Below are positions 26,802 to 39,098 of a DNA stretch of 64,000 nt, one piece after another. How positions within the stretch are numbered: the first letter of the stretch is position 1; each line of letters starts with the position of its first letter. The position numbers were made by a program, and so were the translations under genes. The notes below the pieces were generated by a model that saw only the letters and a program-made list of their open reading frames with translations, searched no databases and had not been told where the DNA came from. Source of the DNA: Paramecium sonneborni (taxonomy: Eukaryota > Ciliophora > Oligohymenophorea > Peniculida > Parameciidae); contig CAJJDN010000043.1 in the NCBI GenBank assembly GCA_905182985.1, positions 162,112 through 226,111 of the forward strand. The letters are read 5' to 3'.

Positions 26802-27271
26802 ATGGTGAGTCGTTTGAGGAAATGCCGTAAAATGAGAGGACATGTGTGTCATGGATATGGTAGAGTAGGTAAACACAGAAAACATCCAAGTGGTAGAGGT
26901 GTTTCAGGAGGTTTAACACATCATCGCATCAATTTCAATAAATATCATCCAGGTTATTTCCAAAAAGTATTAATTTATTATAATGATTTTAGAATGGTAT
27001 GAGACATTTCCATTTAAAGAAGAACACACTCCATAGACCAGTTGTAAATATAGATAAATTATGGTCATTGGTTACAGATGAAACTAGAAAAAAATATGCT
27101 AGTTCAAAAGATAAAGCAGCTGTCATTGATGTTACAAAGGCTGGTTATTTCAAAGTCCTCGGTAAAGGCAGACTTCCAAATTAACCTGTTGTTGTTAAAG
27201 CTAAATTCTTTAGCAAAACTGCAGAAAGAAGAATTAAAGCAGTCGGTGGTGCATGCATACTTGTAGCCTGA
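26802..27271 (+). CDS. RPL27A: 60S ribosomal protein L27a (uL15)
   Basis: Two exons with a 26-nt intron at 26967-26992; exons are 55 and 93 codons, giving 147 residues, the usual size. The sequence starts [18 protein letters not shown] and contains [62 protein letters not shown] and ends VGGACILVA. These match uL15 across eukaryotes. The protein sits in the large ribosomal subunit near the base of the central protuberance. The Gln codon in LPNQPVV is TAA, which gives direct support for the ciliate code in this window. The stop is 38 bp from the convergent stop of glycerol kinase. Confidence 0.97.
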
Positions 27272-27308
27272 TACATTATTACATATTACAATATCAAATA
27301 AACAATAT

Positions 27309-28813
27309 TCATTCAAGCTTTTTAAACATTAATGCACAATTAATAGCCAATTCCCATTGTTTATATTCTTTCTCATAACTCTTTTTCCCTTCATATATTT
27401 ATTAGACTTTCATATTTTAGAGTATATCCTTTTCTTACAATAATTTTGCCCCCATTCCAGCAAACATTGCAGCTCCTGAAGCTGTAGATTCAATTATTTC
27501 TGGATATACTAATTTCTTTTATGTAATGTCTGCTTATAATTACATTAACTCCCTATTCTTTGTTAACCCTCCGTCAACATGAATCTTATTTATTTTTATT
27601 CCTGATTATTCCATTGCCTTTATCACATCTTTTGTTCTATAACATACTGATTCTAATATTGCCCTTCTTAAATGATCTTTAGTTGTATAATAACTTAAAC
27701 CAATTATTGTTCCTGAAGCATTCAAATTCCAATAAGGAGTGAATAATCCACTAAAAGCTGGTACTATATATACTCCTCCATTATCATCTGTATTTATAGT
27801 ACTTTAACTCAATTAATCCCAACTCTCAAACCATTACATTTTATCTTTTGCCCAATTGAATAGTTAACCTCCACTCTCTACAGCTCCTTCAAAAGCATAT
27901 ACAGCTTTCTCATTTTCTTTTTAGTACAACACTGTAGTCAACAATCCAAACTCTGAAATCTTTATTTCTTATCCAATGTTTGCCATAATAAACAATCCAC
28001 TACCCTATGTATTCTTGCAATCTCCTTCATGAAATAATGCATGACCAATAGCTGCTGCTTATTAATCACCTAAAACACTATTTATGTCAACTCCTTCATA
28101 CTCTTTAATCTTCAATGTTCCAAATTTACTATTTGATGCCTTTATTCCTGGCAAACAATCAATAGGAATTTAGAATTAACTATCATTATTATTCACTATT
28201 TTTACTTTAATAATTCTTGATCCCATTAAAGAGTTCTTAAATTCATTAAATTTGTTCTTGATGCATTTGTTACATCTGTCAAATGATTCTTTTCTCTTGT
28301 CAAATTCCATACTAACCAACAATCTATTGTTCCAAATAATGCATTTCCATTTTTAACATCCTCTTTCAATATCTGATTGTTTTCCATCATCCATTATAAT
28401 TTATAAGAACTAAAATAAGTATTTATTGGTAATCCTGTTTTTTATTAAAAATGATTCTTTGGATACTTATTTAAATATTCTTAACATATATCATGTGTTC
28501 TTGTATCACTCCAAACTATTGCATTCATATATGGCTTTCCAGTATGTTTATTCCAAGCAACTACTGTTTCTCTTTAATTTGTCACTCCAATTACCACCAA
28601 TTTATGCTCTCCATTCATCTTCTTATAGGCTTACTGTATGCATTCAATTGTATTATTTAATATCTCTATTGGATCATGTTCCAACCAACCTTAATGTGGA
28701 GTGATTTATTTATGTGTCACATAATGATAACTAAGTTATTCACCATTTAAATTGCAAATCGTAAATCTTGTACCAGTTGTTGAGGAATCTATTGATCCAA
28801 TTAAAGATTACAT
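27309..28813 (-). CDS. GK: Glycerol kinase (FGGY family), intact copy
   Basis: One 26-nt intron near 28178-28203 gives 493 codons, the normal length for the enzyme, which phosphorylates glycerol to glycerol-3-phosphate with ATP. Visible landmarks are [13 protein letters not shown] (phosphate loop), [24 protein letters not shown], the family signature [26 protein letters not shown] (catalytic Asp region), GAVESGGQLFNW, and HVDGGLTKN. The usual DPYFSATK motif is replaced by NTYFSSYK, keeping the Tyr. The intron joins WDQELLK to [12 protein letters not shown], which reads naturally. The 5' part is duplicated downstream in the assembly (29522-30099). Start at 28813 gives a clean N-terminus. Confidence 0.94.
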
Positions 28814-28880
28814 AATTTATTTATTTAATACGTAATTTTAGTGATGCTTATAATATTCATTAATTTTCAATGTAAATAAA

Positions 28881-29389
28881 TCAATTTTATTATTATTAAT
28901 TTAAAGTACTTTTTTCGAACTCTTTCGATTATTATTTACTAATAGACTGTTGTTGAGATATTTTACGATTTTATTTTGAGGAAATAGAATGATTATCTGA
29001 AGAAAGAACTTCACTTTAATTCATTCTACCTTTGTATTTAGTAGATGAAGTTTTGCTTTTATTATCACAATAATTTAGAATAGATTACAAATCTTGTTTG
29101 CTATTCTTAATTATTTTAGATTGATATAATCGTTCTACTTATTATTGTTGTTCATTAAAAGATGGTTTACATAAGGAGGGGAGTGAAAATTAGTACTCTT
29201 TCATCAAAGATTCACGGAAAGATGAATTACTGTTTAAATAATTGCTCCATTGACCATTTACTTTCAATTACAACATTGTTGGTAATTGAGCATAAGGACT
29301 ATTCTATGATTCTTTAGGTAATTTTTATAAACTATTAGATTTGGAATTTGAAGGTCGTAATCCTGAAATACTATTATATTCTTTGATGC
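28881..29389 (-). pseudogene. Truncated duplicate of the coiled-coil gene 30167-31406 (assembly)
   Basis: This carries the 3' part, including the TGA stop, of the gene whose intact form is at 30167-31406. It is cut by the N run at its 5' side. It should not be counted as a separate gene. Confidence 0.9.
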
Positions 29390-29521
29390 NNNNNNNNNNN
29401 NNNNNNNNNNNNNNNNNNNNNNNNNNNNNNNNNNNNNNNNNNNNNNNNNNNNNNNNNNNNNNNNNNNNNNNNNNNNNNNNNNNNNNNNNNNNNNNNNNNN
29501 NNNNNNNNNNNNNNNNNNNNN
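29390..29521. other. Assembly gap, 132 N
   Basis: A run of 132 undetermined bases lying exactly between two identical copies of 1,154 bp. The true gap is probably absent or negative in length. Confidence 0.99.
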
Positions 29522-30099
29522 CTTAAATTCATTAAATTTGTTCTTGATGCATTTGTTACATCTGTCAAATGATTCTTTTCTCTTGTCAAATTCCATACTA
29601 ACCAACAATCTATTGTTCCAAATAATGCATTTCCATTTTTAACATCCTCTTTCAATATCTGATTGTTTTCCATCATCCATTATAATTTATAAGAACTAAA
29701 ATAAGTATTTATTGGTAATCCTGTTTTTTATTAAAAATGATTCTTTGGATACTTATTTAAATATTCTTAACATATATCATGTGTTCTTGTATCACTCCAA
29801 ACTATTGCATTCATATATGGCTTTCCAGTATGTTTATTCCAAGCAACTACTGTTTCTCTTTAATTTGTCACTCCAATTACCACCAATTTATGCTCTCCAT
29901 TCATCTTCTTATAGGCTTACTGTATGCATTCAATTGTATTATTTAATATCTCTATTGGATCATGTTCCAACCAACCTTAATGTGGAGTGATTTATTTATG
30001 TGTCACATAATGATAACTAAGTTATTCACCATTTAAATTGCAAATCGTAAATCTTGTACCAGTTGTTGAGGAATCTATTGATCCAATTAAAGATTACAT
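29522..30099 (-). pseudogene. Truncated duplicate of glycerol kinase 5' part (assembly)
   Basis: It carries the start codon (30099) and the first third of glycerol kinase, identical to 28236-28813, and stops at the N run. The intact gene is at 27309-28813. Confidence 0.9.
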
Positions 30100-30166
30100 A
30101 ATTTATTTATTTAATACGTAATTTTAGTGATGCTTATAATATTCATTAATTTTCAATGTAAATAAA

Positions 30167-31406
30167 TCAATTTTATTATTATTAATTTAAAGTACTTTTT
30201 TCGAACTCTTTCGATTATTATTTACTAATAGACTGTTGTTGAGATATTTTACGATTTTATTTTGAGGAAATAGAATGATTATCTGAAGAAAGAACTTCAC
30301 TTTAATTCATTCTACCTTTGTATTTAGTAGATGAAGTTTTGCTTTTATTATCACAATAATTTAGAATAGATTACAAATCTTGTTTGCTATTCTTAATTAT
30401 TTTAGATTGATATAATCGTTCTACTTATTATTGTTGTTCATTAAAAGATGGTTTACATAAGGAGGGGAGTGAAAATTAGTACTCTTTCATCAAAGATTCA
30501 CGGAAAGATGAATTACTGTTTAAATAATTGCTCCATTGACCATTTACTTTCAATTACAACATTGTTGGTAATTGAGCATAAGGACTATTCTATGATTCTT
30601 TAGGTAATTTTTATAAACTATTAGATTTGGAATTTGAAGGTCGTAATCCTGAAATACTATTATATTCTTTGATGCTTAAATTCAGAGCAGTCATGAGATT
30701 ATTTTTCAAAGTATTACCATGCATTTAAGAATCCTTTAATTTACTAAAGTTATTTAAGTCAAAATTTACTTTAGCAAACGCTATTCTTCAGTACTCATTT
30801 AATCACATAATGCTTATTACTCCTACAATCGTTTACCAATTTAATCCTTAAATAAATTTTATTCTTGTCTTATTCTCTCTATTTTTTCTGCTTTCTTTTA
30901 TTCTAAATCTTATTTCATATTGAACTCCCATTCTGAGATCTACATCTAAAAAGAAAATCAAATACTCTAGCATATTATTATTGTTTTTCTAAAAGCTCTT
31001 CTTCTCTTTTCTTTTTATTTTAATACATCTATAATGTCAATTGCTACTTCACCAATGCAGTTTTCAAACATTTCTCATCAAGCATATCTTACTTCATCTT
31101 TTTTGTTTCTTCCTGCTATTATTGTTTGTTTCTTCTGATAAAATTATGTATTCCATTATCATTAATATTGTTTGCTTCTATTATTTTACTCAGCTATATA
31201 ATTTATCAGCAATGACATACTTCCATTTAATCTTCAAATTTCTATTTCTTAGCATGAACTATTTTGTCTACTTTTGCTTAAACAATATTATTGTTAGCTT
31301 CTTGTAAATTTAGTTATTATTTTAATTAAATCAATCGATTTTCAAGAGCTGCAAGTTCTTAATTTTTTTGGTTCAGGTTTTTCATCTGTTAAGAAACTGT
31401 TTCCAT
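30167..31406 (-). CDS. Uncharacterised coiled-coil protein, 388 residues (intact copy)
   Basis: Three small introns (27, 20 and 26 nt) give exactly 389 codons. The 27-nt and 26-nt ones span about 31180-31206 and 30746-30771. The first two thirds is a charged heptad helix (NQELAALENRLIQLKQQLNL, then EETKKMKQDMLDEK and KKREEELLEKQQQYA). The C-terminal third is Ser/Asn/Gln-rich and looks disordered (GLRPSNSKSNSLQKLPKES). The 27-nt intron is a multiple of three but contains TGA, so retention would be seen by stop surveillance. I do not recognise the family; a cytoskeletal or basal-body component would be typical of such a protein in a ciliate but nothing here proves it. Confidence 0.78.
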
Positions 31407-31810
31407 ATTTCTTTTGTGAATAATAAAATAAGAAATTTATTAATCAATGATTTATTTTTATTTACTTTATATGAACTGTAATACCTAAAAAATATAGAAA
31501 ACAATTCTGAATTGAACTTAGGAAAAGAGTAATTATTATTTGTCGTTTCAGGAAATAGTTTTTTAAATATATTATTAAAAATATAAACAAGCATTGTAAT
31601 ATGTAGGATATTTACAAAAGGAAAATCCTATTATATATATAGATTCTATATATATGAGTATGGGCAATAGGCTAAAATAAAAAAGGGTTATTGAGTAAGA
31701 GATTCAAACAAAACTTATAGTTTAATATTGAATTTTTAATGGCTAAAGATGGCTAATTCATTAAAAAAATAAAGAATGGTTCTTTTAGGTGATTATACTA
31801 TACTTTTATA
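31407..31810. other. Intergenic region
   Basis: About 400 bp between divergent genes. A plus-strand ATG at about 31740 opens only a short frame ending in TGA, and I could not join it to the small gene downstream with a normal intron. A short palindromic AT stretch (tatatatagattctatatata) lies near 31632-31653. Nothing else is seen. Confidence 0.45.
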
Positions 31811-32018
31811 ATGATTAATTAGCTTTAAGATTTTGAATTAATGAATAGTGACAGAAACCTAGCCCATTTAAAATAATTAAGTCAATTTGCATCTTATGAT
31901 TTTGAATTATTTAAGACATAAAAGGCTTTAGTATCATTTCCTTTCTGATTCACAGAGAGAAATAGTTGATTACAATTAGAATCATAAAAAAAAAGAAAGC
32001 AATATCAAAAAGGTTTGA
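31811..32018 (+). CDS. Possible small 60-residue protein
   Basis: ATG at 31811, a 25-nt intron near 31935-31959 that contains a TGA, and a TGA stop at 32016; spliced length is exactly 61 codons. The product starts MINQLQDFELMNSDRNLAHL and ends in a lysine-rich tail. Intron removal being needed and giving an open frame is mild support. I do not recognise it, and an upstream exon may exist. Confidence 0.4.
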
Positions 32019-32293
32019 ATATAAAGGAAATAGATTTGGGAATCAAAAAAGAAGTTCATAATTGAAATCCATTGAATAGAAAGAGTTTCATTTAGTAATA
32101 AATATTATGATAATTATTTTCAAATAGTAGAAATATGGGGGATAACAAAAATAAAACTTAAATTAAAGGTAAAGAATTGATATTTAATTAAATTTTGTTT
32201 TGTTATTCCAAAGATAGTGATATAGAAGTGGGATTTTGAAATATAATTTTTGATTAGTAAAGAATTTAATTAAAGAAATTAAAATTATAATTT

Positions 32294-34408
32294 ATGAAAA
32301 ACAATCACAAGCGTCGATTTTAGGATGTAGATCATCTGATTCAGTTGAGAAAATAGGCTACTCCTAATAAGGGAGAGTATCTCTATGATTATAAACTATA
32401 AGAAGCACTAAAAAAGAGAGACACTTATTCAAAGGAAGAATTTAAATAAAAATTTAAGATTGATTTTGAAGATCTTCCAATCTCAACTAACACTTAAAGA
32501 GCATTAAAATAAAGAAAGTTTATTAAAATGACTGAAATATAAAGATGTGTTATCCCACATGCTTTAGCTGAGAGAGATATTTTAGGAGCATCTAAAACAG
32601 GTAGTGGAAAAACACTATCATATTTAATTCCTTTGATTGAGAATCTTTATGTGAATAAATGGACACCATTAGATGGATTAGGAGCATTGATTATTTTGCC
32701 AACAAGAGAATTAGCTATGCAAGTATTTGAAGTATTTAAATCACTTAATACATATCATATTTTATCAATGGCTTTATTGATTGGAGGAAAGAATTATCAA
32801 TATGAAAGAGATAGGATTAGTGGAATGAATGTTATTATTTGTACTCCTGGGAGACTACTATAACATTTTGAGGAAAGTCCTGGATTTGATGCAAATAATC
32901 TAAAAGTATTAGTTTTGGATGAAGCTGATATGATGTTAGAATTAGGTTTTTGGGGACCATTAAAAGCAATTATGAATTATCTCCCAAAAGATAAATAGAC
33001 TATGCTTTTCTCTGCCACACTCAATTAATCAATTCATTAATTATGTAAAATTTCATTGTAAAATCCCGAGAGTATTTTTTTGCATGAGAAACTTATTAAT
33101 GATTCAACAAATTAATAAACAGAAAATGTAATTTCAACACCAAATAAATTATAATAATTTTATATTGTTACTCCTATAGATGAGAAAATTGATGTTTTGT
33201 TTTCTTTCTTAAAGACACATAATAAATAAAAAATTGTAATATTTGTATCTACATGTAAATAAGTGAGATATTTATTTGAAGTGTTTCGTAAATTAAAATT
33301 AGGAATGTAGTTATTTGAATTACATGGTAGATAAAAATAAGACAAGAGAACAGCTATATTTTTTACATTTTCTGAAAAGAAGGCAGCAGCATTGTTTACT
33401 ACAAATATTGCTTCAAGAGGTTTAGACTTTCCTAAAGTTGATTGGGTTATTTAATTTGATTGTCCTGATGATCCATCTACTTATGTTCATAGAGTTGGAA
33501 GAACTGCCAGATATATAGCTGGAGGTTTCTCAATACTATTTTTATTACCTTCTGAATTAAAGTTTATTGAGAAAGTTAAATAAAAAGGAGTTGATATTAA
33601 ATAGAAATTTTTGAATTCTAATAAACAATTAACAATTAAATAAACAATCTAAAGTTTGGTATCAGAAAACATAGAATTAAAATATTTAGCATAAAGAGCT
33701 TTTATTAGTTATGTTAGATCAATAGACATTAATGGTGATAAGGAAATATTTAAATTAAAAGAGATTTAAACCGATCTATTAGCTGAAAGCATGGGATTAG
33801 TTTAAGTTCCTATTCTATCAGTCTAATAATAAAATGAGTCAGATTAAGAAGATAAACCTGAAAAAAAATCTAAATTGCAAAAATTAAAAGAGAAAATTGA
33901 AATCAAAAAGTAAATGGCAGTAGAACAAAATAAACCTATTGAAGTTAAAAAAATGAAACAAATATAAAGAGAAAGTGGATTTGATAAATTTGAGGTTATG
34001 AAAGCTACTTTTGATTTTGATGGTGAATTTTTAAAGAGAAAACCTCAATAAGATATTGAAGAAGAAGAAGAAGATGTTGAACAACCTAAATTTGTGACTT
34101 CTAAAAGATAAATGAAAAAAGTTAAGGCTGATGGTATATTTGGAGGTAGAAATAAAGTATTTTTTGATAATGAAGGTATTTTTTATATATTAATATTAGG
34201 TAATTAAATTACAGCAGAAGAGAAAAGAAGATAAGAAATTCTAGAAGGATAATAAGAAGTTTTATAAAAAGATGAGGATAGAACCTTAAAATATGGACAA
34301 AAATTAATTGAACATGCTGAAGATGATAAAGCTAATGAGAAAGACAGAATTAAATAGAAAAGATTAAAGAAGAAAATAAGAATGCAAGAAGTTTAAGAAG
34401 AGTTTTGA
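32294..34408 (+). CDS. DDX10: DEAD-box RNA helicase, DDX10/Dbp4 type
   Basis: One 24-nt intron (34176-34199) gives 697 codons. The helicase core shows motif [10 protein letters not shown], Ia [11 protein letters not shown], Ib TPGRLL, II DEAD in [23 protein letters not shown], then [31 protein letters not shown] and [23 protein letters not shown] plus the long acidic/basic C-terminal extension (about residues 500-696) point to the Dbp4/DDX10 branch. That branch works in 18S rRNA processing in the nucleolus, releasing U14 snoRNA from pre-ribosomes. Q-motif residues lie near [18 protein letters not shown]. The intron is a multiple of three without TGA. The assignment to this branch over other nucleolar DEAD helicases is likely but not certain. 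Confidence 0.88.
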
Positions 34409-34442
34409 TTTTTTATTGTAATTAATATAATTAATTATAAAA

Positions 34443-35271
34443 ATGAATATAATTAAGAACACTAATTCTTTCTACTAATTTTCAAAGGAATATTAAACCT
34501 ATTTTAAAGATAAATCCATTGAATAGATTGAAAAACCTTAAAATCCAGTTACTTTAATGAATTCTTTCTTACGTAGTTCCTCCTTTGCCAAAAAATGTGC
34601 TCAACCTTTAGATTGGCCTTCTGATATAGATTTATCCAATATTAGAGAAGAATATTTCATCATTGATCCAACTCAGAGGTTTTAAAGAGAATGGAATGAA
34701 AAAAAGTTATTTTTTAAGCATAGATAAAGTCCTTTAAGAACAGAATCATTTAACAGATTTAGAGAAAATATTCGTTCTTTAAGCAAAACTTACAAATTTT
34801 AAAAAGATAATCTTTAGTATGATTAAACAGGGATTTTTCCTAGCTAAAGGAAGCTAGAACTATAAGAGATAGTGTAGGCATAAAAAGAATATAAAGATAA
34901 AAAAGAAAAATTTAATTTTTTAAACAAGCAACACCGTTTAATTGAAAATCTCCATCATGATGATATAATATAAAAATAAGTTAACTAAAGTACATAAAGT
35001 AGTTTATGTAGACTATTAGATCAATGAAAATAAAAATGAAACTATAAATTAAGAGAATAGAACGATAGCTAAGATAAATTCAGATATTGATATAACTGGA
35101 GATTGGGCTAGAAAACGAAAGTCTCCATTAAACAAATTAGATACATATCATAGAGTGATTTCTCAAGAAGATAATGAAAAAAGTAAGTTAGGAAAAGCTA
35201 AACCAAATAGAGTTAAGCAATTTGAAAGGAAAGGTAGAGATTATAACATAGTCAATTTTGCATGTAATTGA
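34443..35271 (+). CDS. Uncharacterised 268-residue protein, possibly ciliary
   Basis: A single 22-nt intron near 35000-35021 removes an apparent stop at 35027 and gives exactly 269 codons. The protein is basic and Gln/Lys/Asn-rich, with helical stretches (QEIVQAQKEYKDKKEKFNFL). It ends FERKGRDYNIVNFACN. A C-terminal DYNIVN-type motif is seen in several proteins of cilia and basal bodies, which is only a weak hint. Spacing of 34 bp after the helicase stop suggests nothing more than the usual compactness. Family not recognised. Confidence 0.7.
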
Positions 35272-35331
35272 AATTTAAAATATATATACATTTTTTTTTA
35301 TTGTTAATCCCATATCAATATTAAATTTGAA

Positions 35332-35979
35332 ATGAAAATTTTTGAATAGAGTTTTGGCAAATAAGAAGGTTTTCAAAATACTGCTTAATTCTTTAATCCA
35401 TTTAATGGAAAAAAGAATGAATAATTTTAAAAAAGAAAGCGGGAAAACTCTTTACCCTAACAGAATCTCGAGGCTATAAAATCAATATTATCTAAAACCA
35501 AAATACTTCAAAAAAATGTACACTGTAGAAAAATGACTATGTATTCAACAAATGATTACAAACAAGAGCATCAATACAGTCATCAAAGCACTAAATAAAG
35601 CACCCAATAAAGCACATAAAATTCTCAAGATTTTAGCAATAATATTCCTAAAATTCAAAATTTGAACATCAAACATTCACTTAATTCTTTTAGTATTTAA
35701 AACTACAAATCTAGTTATCATATTAGAATGCCCATACTAAAAGAATATAGTAGTAAGGCATCTCAAAAATTAGAAAATAATTCTGGACTTAGCAAAGTTT
35801 CTAATAGTTTAGAAGGGAAGAAATATATAATTAAAGTGAAGGATCCTTTTGAAGAAGTAAAATAATTACCTACAAAACCAGTAAGAAAATATTCTTCGAA
35901 ATCTTTCGTAAATTAAAAAGCTCAAATTAAATTGGTAAATAGAATATTTTCTTCAAGATCAGACAGCTTATAAGAATGA
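35332..35979 (+). CDS. Uncharacterised basic, Ser/Lys/Gln-rich protein, 215 residues
   Basis: An intron-free frame of 216 codons from MKIFEQSFGKQEGFQNTAQF to TGA. It is rich in Ser, Lys, Asn and Gln, with a repeated HQSTKQSTQQSTQ patch near 35585-35620. Later segments have more order (YIIKVKDPFEEVKQL). Low complexity makes it probably disordered. No family is recognised. The frame is long for the base composition, supporting a real gene. Confidence 0.6.
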
Positions 35980-36200
35980 ATAAAATGATTAAATGAGTTT
36001 GAATTATATGTTTTTAAATAACTTAGTAATTTTATTGAATTTTTATATAATTCTACAAACTAAATTTTTGAAAGCAAATAATTTTAAAAAATTGCGCTTA
36101 TTCAAATAGGATTAGGTGGAACTATTTATTTTGAGAAAGAAATAGATTCTTAATTAAAATTTTATTATTATTTTGTATAAAAATTAAATCGTTAAATTGT

Positions 36201-37742
36201 ATGTATTAAAGTGCATCAAAAAGTGCCAAAAAATAAAGTAATACTGTAGGAAAAGTACTGATAATAATATATTCATATAGCCAAGTGATTCAAACATTGC
36301 CCGAAGAGTTTAAACGGAGGCAATTGATTTTGATGAAGTAGAATAAGAGATTCAAACATTTTAAGATATCTCCAATTTCAAGCTTCGAAATAAGCTCACA
36401 TCATTTAATAAGCCAGCAAAGAAGCCTATCGTTAAAGATTTTAACATTTAATATCAACAGTGCCTAAAGAATGAGAACTAAATAAAGCCAATATCGGAAG
36501 CTGTTAAGAAATTTTAGAAACCTTAAGGAATAGATAAAATCAATACAAAATCTTTATTGATTCCATCTAAATCAACAAGGCAAGATTATTCTACATATAC
36601 TTATTAAAATCTTAAAGTAATAGGAAGTGGTTCGTTTGGTACAGTCTATAAAGTAAATAACAATTAAAGATTTTAAGTCAAAAGTAAATGAAACAGGAGA
36701 AATAGTGGCTATTAAAAAAGTATTGTAGGATAAAAGATATAAAAATAGAGAACTCTTAATCCTCTAAGAGTTAAATCATCATAATGTAGTTAAATTAAAA
36801 TACGCTTATTTCACACCTTCAGATAAAAAAGATGAGATGTATTTAAACGTTGTAATGGATTATTATCCAGAATCATTATATACTTATAATAAATCTTTTA
36901 GATAGGTATAGGCAAGAATGCCTGAAATATTAGTGAAGATTTATTCATATTAATTGTTAAGATCAATTTAGTAAGAGATCATAGAATAATTAGTTATATA
37001 TCATTGTTATCCATATGCCATAGAGATATAAAACCACATAATATTTTAGTTAATCCTAATCATCATAAGCTTTAACTTTGTGATTTTGGGAGTGCCAAGA
37101 GATTAGTAAAAACAGAAACGAATATTTCTTATATATGTTCTAGATGTTACAGGGCCCCAGAGTTAATATTTGGAGCTGTCAATTATGATACATAAATAGA
37201 CGTTTGGTCAGTTGGATGTGTAATAGCTGAATTATTCAATGGAGAACCTTTGTTTCTAGGTGATAGTGCAGTTGATTAGTTGATTGAAATCATTAAAGTT
37301 CTTGGAACTCCAAATAAGGTTTAAGTTTTGAGTATGAATGCAGATTATGATATGCAATCATACAAATTTCCTTTAATTAAAGCAAGAGAATGGAAAAAAG
37401 TATTAATTTTTATTTTTGTTACTTAGGTTATTAAAACCAATGATTCATTTGCTACTGATTTAGTTTCTAAATTGCTTGTATATTGTCCCAAAACTAGATT
37501 TACTCCTATTCAAGCATTATGTCATCCTTATTTTGATTAATTGAGAGATCTTCATTAAATGAAACAGCTATAAGAAATCTACAATTTTAATATTCAAGAA
37601 TTATTTGAATTTAGCAACTGTAACTTATATCTAATAATCTTGATTAGTGGAAACTAATAAAATGACAAATGATGAAATTAAAAAGTTAATTCCTGATTGG
37701 GTCAGCTGCAACTCTACTAAAATTGTTAAGACAATAGGATGA
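36201..37742 (+). CDS. GSK3/shaggy-type protein kinase, intact copy
   Basis: Five introns (26, 25, 23, 27 and 28 nt) give exactly 471 codons. About 130 residues of basic N-terminus precede the kinase domain: [11 protein letters not shown] (glycine loop), [17 protein letters not shown] (Lys, and the Arg that binds primed substrate), [57 protein letters not shown] and [10 protein letters not shown]. The activating Tyr in SYICSR is kept. GSK3 kinases phosphorylate Ser/Thr four residues before a primed phosphosite. The 27-nt intron 37400-37426 is a stop-free multiple of three. The 3' part is duplicated at 38304-39015 by the assembly. Confidence 0.93.
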
Positions 37743-37825
37743 TTCATAATAATTACTATTTAACTTGAATAACATAATTTAAAATAAATTAATTAAGTCA
37801 TTTATTTTTCAAGAAATTTCTAAAT

Positions 37826-38302
37826 TCAGAAATGTTATATTAATGGTTGGCTCATTTTTGCTAATTACTAATTATTCCAATTATTAAAATAAACTTCTTC
37901 TTCATCTGCTTTCTCTTCAAAATATTGGTATTCTTATTGTTGTTCTTTCATTATAAATTCTAATTCTTTTTTATATACATTTTGACCAACAAGTTCCAAA
38001 TATTCATTAGTATCTACATATTTTTTTTTGAATTTATCCTTTATTTTTTTTTCAAACTATTATTCCAATTTCTTAGTATATAAATTGGAATTTTTGGCTA
38101 AATTTTTTAAATATTAATACTATTTGGTATAACTGTTTCAACTTATTTATATGGATTATCAATAACTTTTGTATTAAAATTGCTCTAAATATCAGACAAC
38201 ACGAAATTTTATTATTAATTTAAATGTTCAGCATTTTAATCTCTCACATATCTATTAATTAATCTACTAGTCATAGGAATACTTTTAGATCTTTATGTGG
38301 TA
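37826..38302 (-). pseudogene. Truncated duplicate of hypothetical gene 39099-40480 (assembly)
   Basis: It contains the 3' end with the TGA stop, identical to 39099-39575, and is cut at the N. The intact gene lies downstream. Confidence 0.88.
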
Positions 38303-38303
38303 N

Positions 38304-39015
38304 AAACCACATAATATTTTAGTTAATCCTAATCATCATAAGCTTTAACTTTGTGATTTTGGGAGTGCCAAGAGATTAGTAAAAACAGAAACGAATATTT
38401 CTTATATATGTTCTAGATGTTACAGGGCCCCAGAGTTAATATTTGGAGCTGTCAATTATGATACATAAATAGACGTTTGGTCAGTTGGATGTGTAATAGC
38501 TGAATTATTCAATGGAGAACCTTTGTTTCTAGGTGATAGTGCAGTTGATTAGTTGATTGAAATCATTAAAGTTCTTGGAACTCCAAATAAGGTTTAAGTT
38601 TTGAGTATGAATGCAGATTATGATATGCAATCATACAAATTTCCTTTAATTAAAGCAAGAGAATGGAAAAAAGTATTAATTTTTATTTTTGTTACTTAGG
38701 TTATTAAAACCAATGATTCATTTGCTACTGATTTAGTTTCTAAATTGCTTGTATATTGTCCCAAAACTAGATTTACTCCTATTCAAGCATTATGTCATCC
38801 TTATTTTGATTAATTGAGAGATCTTCATTAAATGAAACAGCTATAAGAAATCTACAATTTTAATATTCAAGAATTATTTGAATTTAGCAACTGTAACTTA
38901 TATCTAATAATCTTGATTAGTGGAAACTAATAAAATGACAAATGATGAAATTAAAAAGTTAATTCCTGATTGGGTCAGCTGCAACTCTACTAAAATTGTT
39001 AAGACAATAGGATGA
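38304..39015 (+). pseudogene. Truncated duplicate of the GSK3-type kinase 3' part (assembly)
   Basis: It starts within the catalytic loop (just after HRDI) and runs to the kinase stop, identical to 37031-37742. It lacks a start, the glycine loop and the catalytic lysine, so it cannot be a working kinase gene. Confidence 0.9.
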
Positions 39016-39098
39016 TTCATAATAATTACTATTTAACTTGAATAACATAATTTAAAATAAATTAATTAAGTCATTTATTTTTCAAGAAATTTCTAAAT

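Larger units (their letters stand above)
28236..30675. repeat. Direct duplication (1,154 bp) around an N gap, glycerol kinase/coiled-coil junction
   Basis: Bases 28236-29389 recur at 29522-30675 (offset 1,286) with no difference that I noticed. The first copy ends at the N run and the second starts right after it. The copies contain the 5' part of glycerol kinase and the 3' part of the coiled-coil gene. The ten bases cttaaattca occur at both outer ends (28236 and 30675). This is best explained by unmerged overlapping contigs. Confidence 0.93.

Noticed and set aside
27104..27316. Minus-strand 70-codon frame opposite L27a
   Set aside because: Shadow of a highly conserved ribosomal gene.
28426..28704. 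Plus-strand 92-codon frame, repeated at 29712-29990
   Set aside because: Antisense to the glycerol kinase coding region, and the repeat is the assembly duplication.
31041..31307. Plus-strand 88-codon hydrophobic frame
   Set aside because: Antisense to the charged coiled-coil gene; Lys/Gln-rich helices give Phe/Leu-rich shadows.
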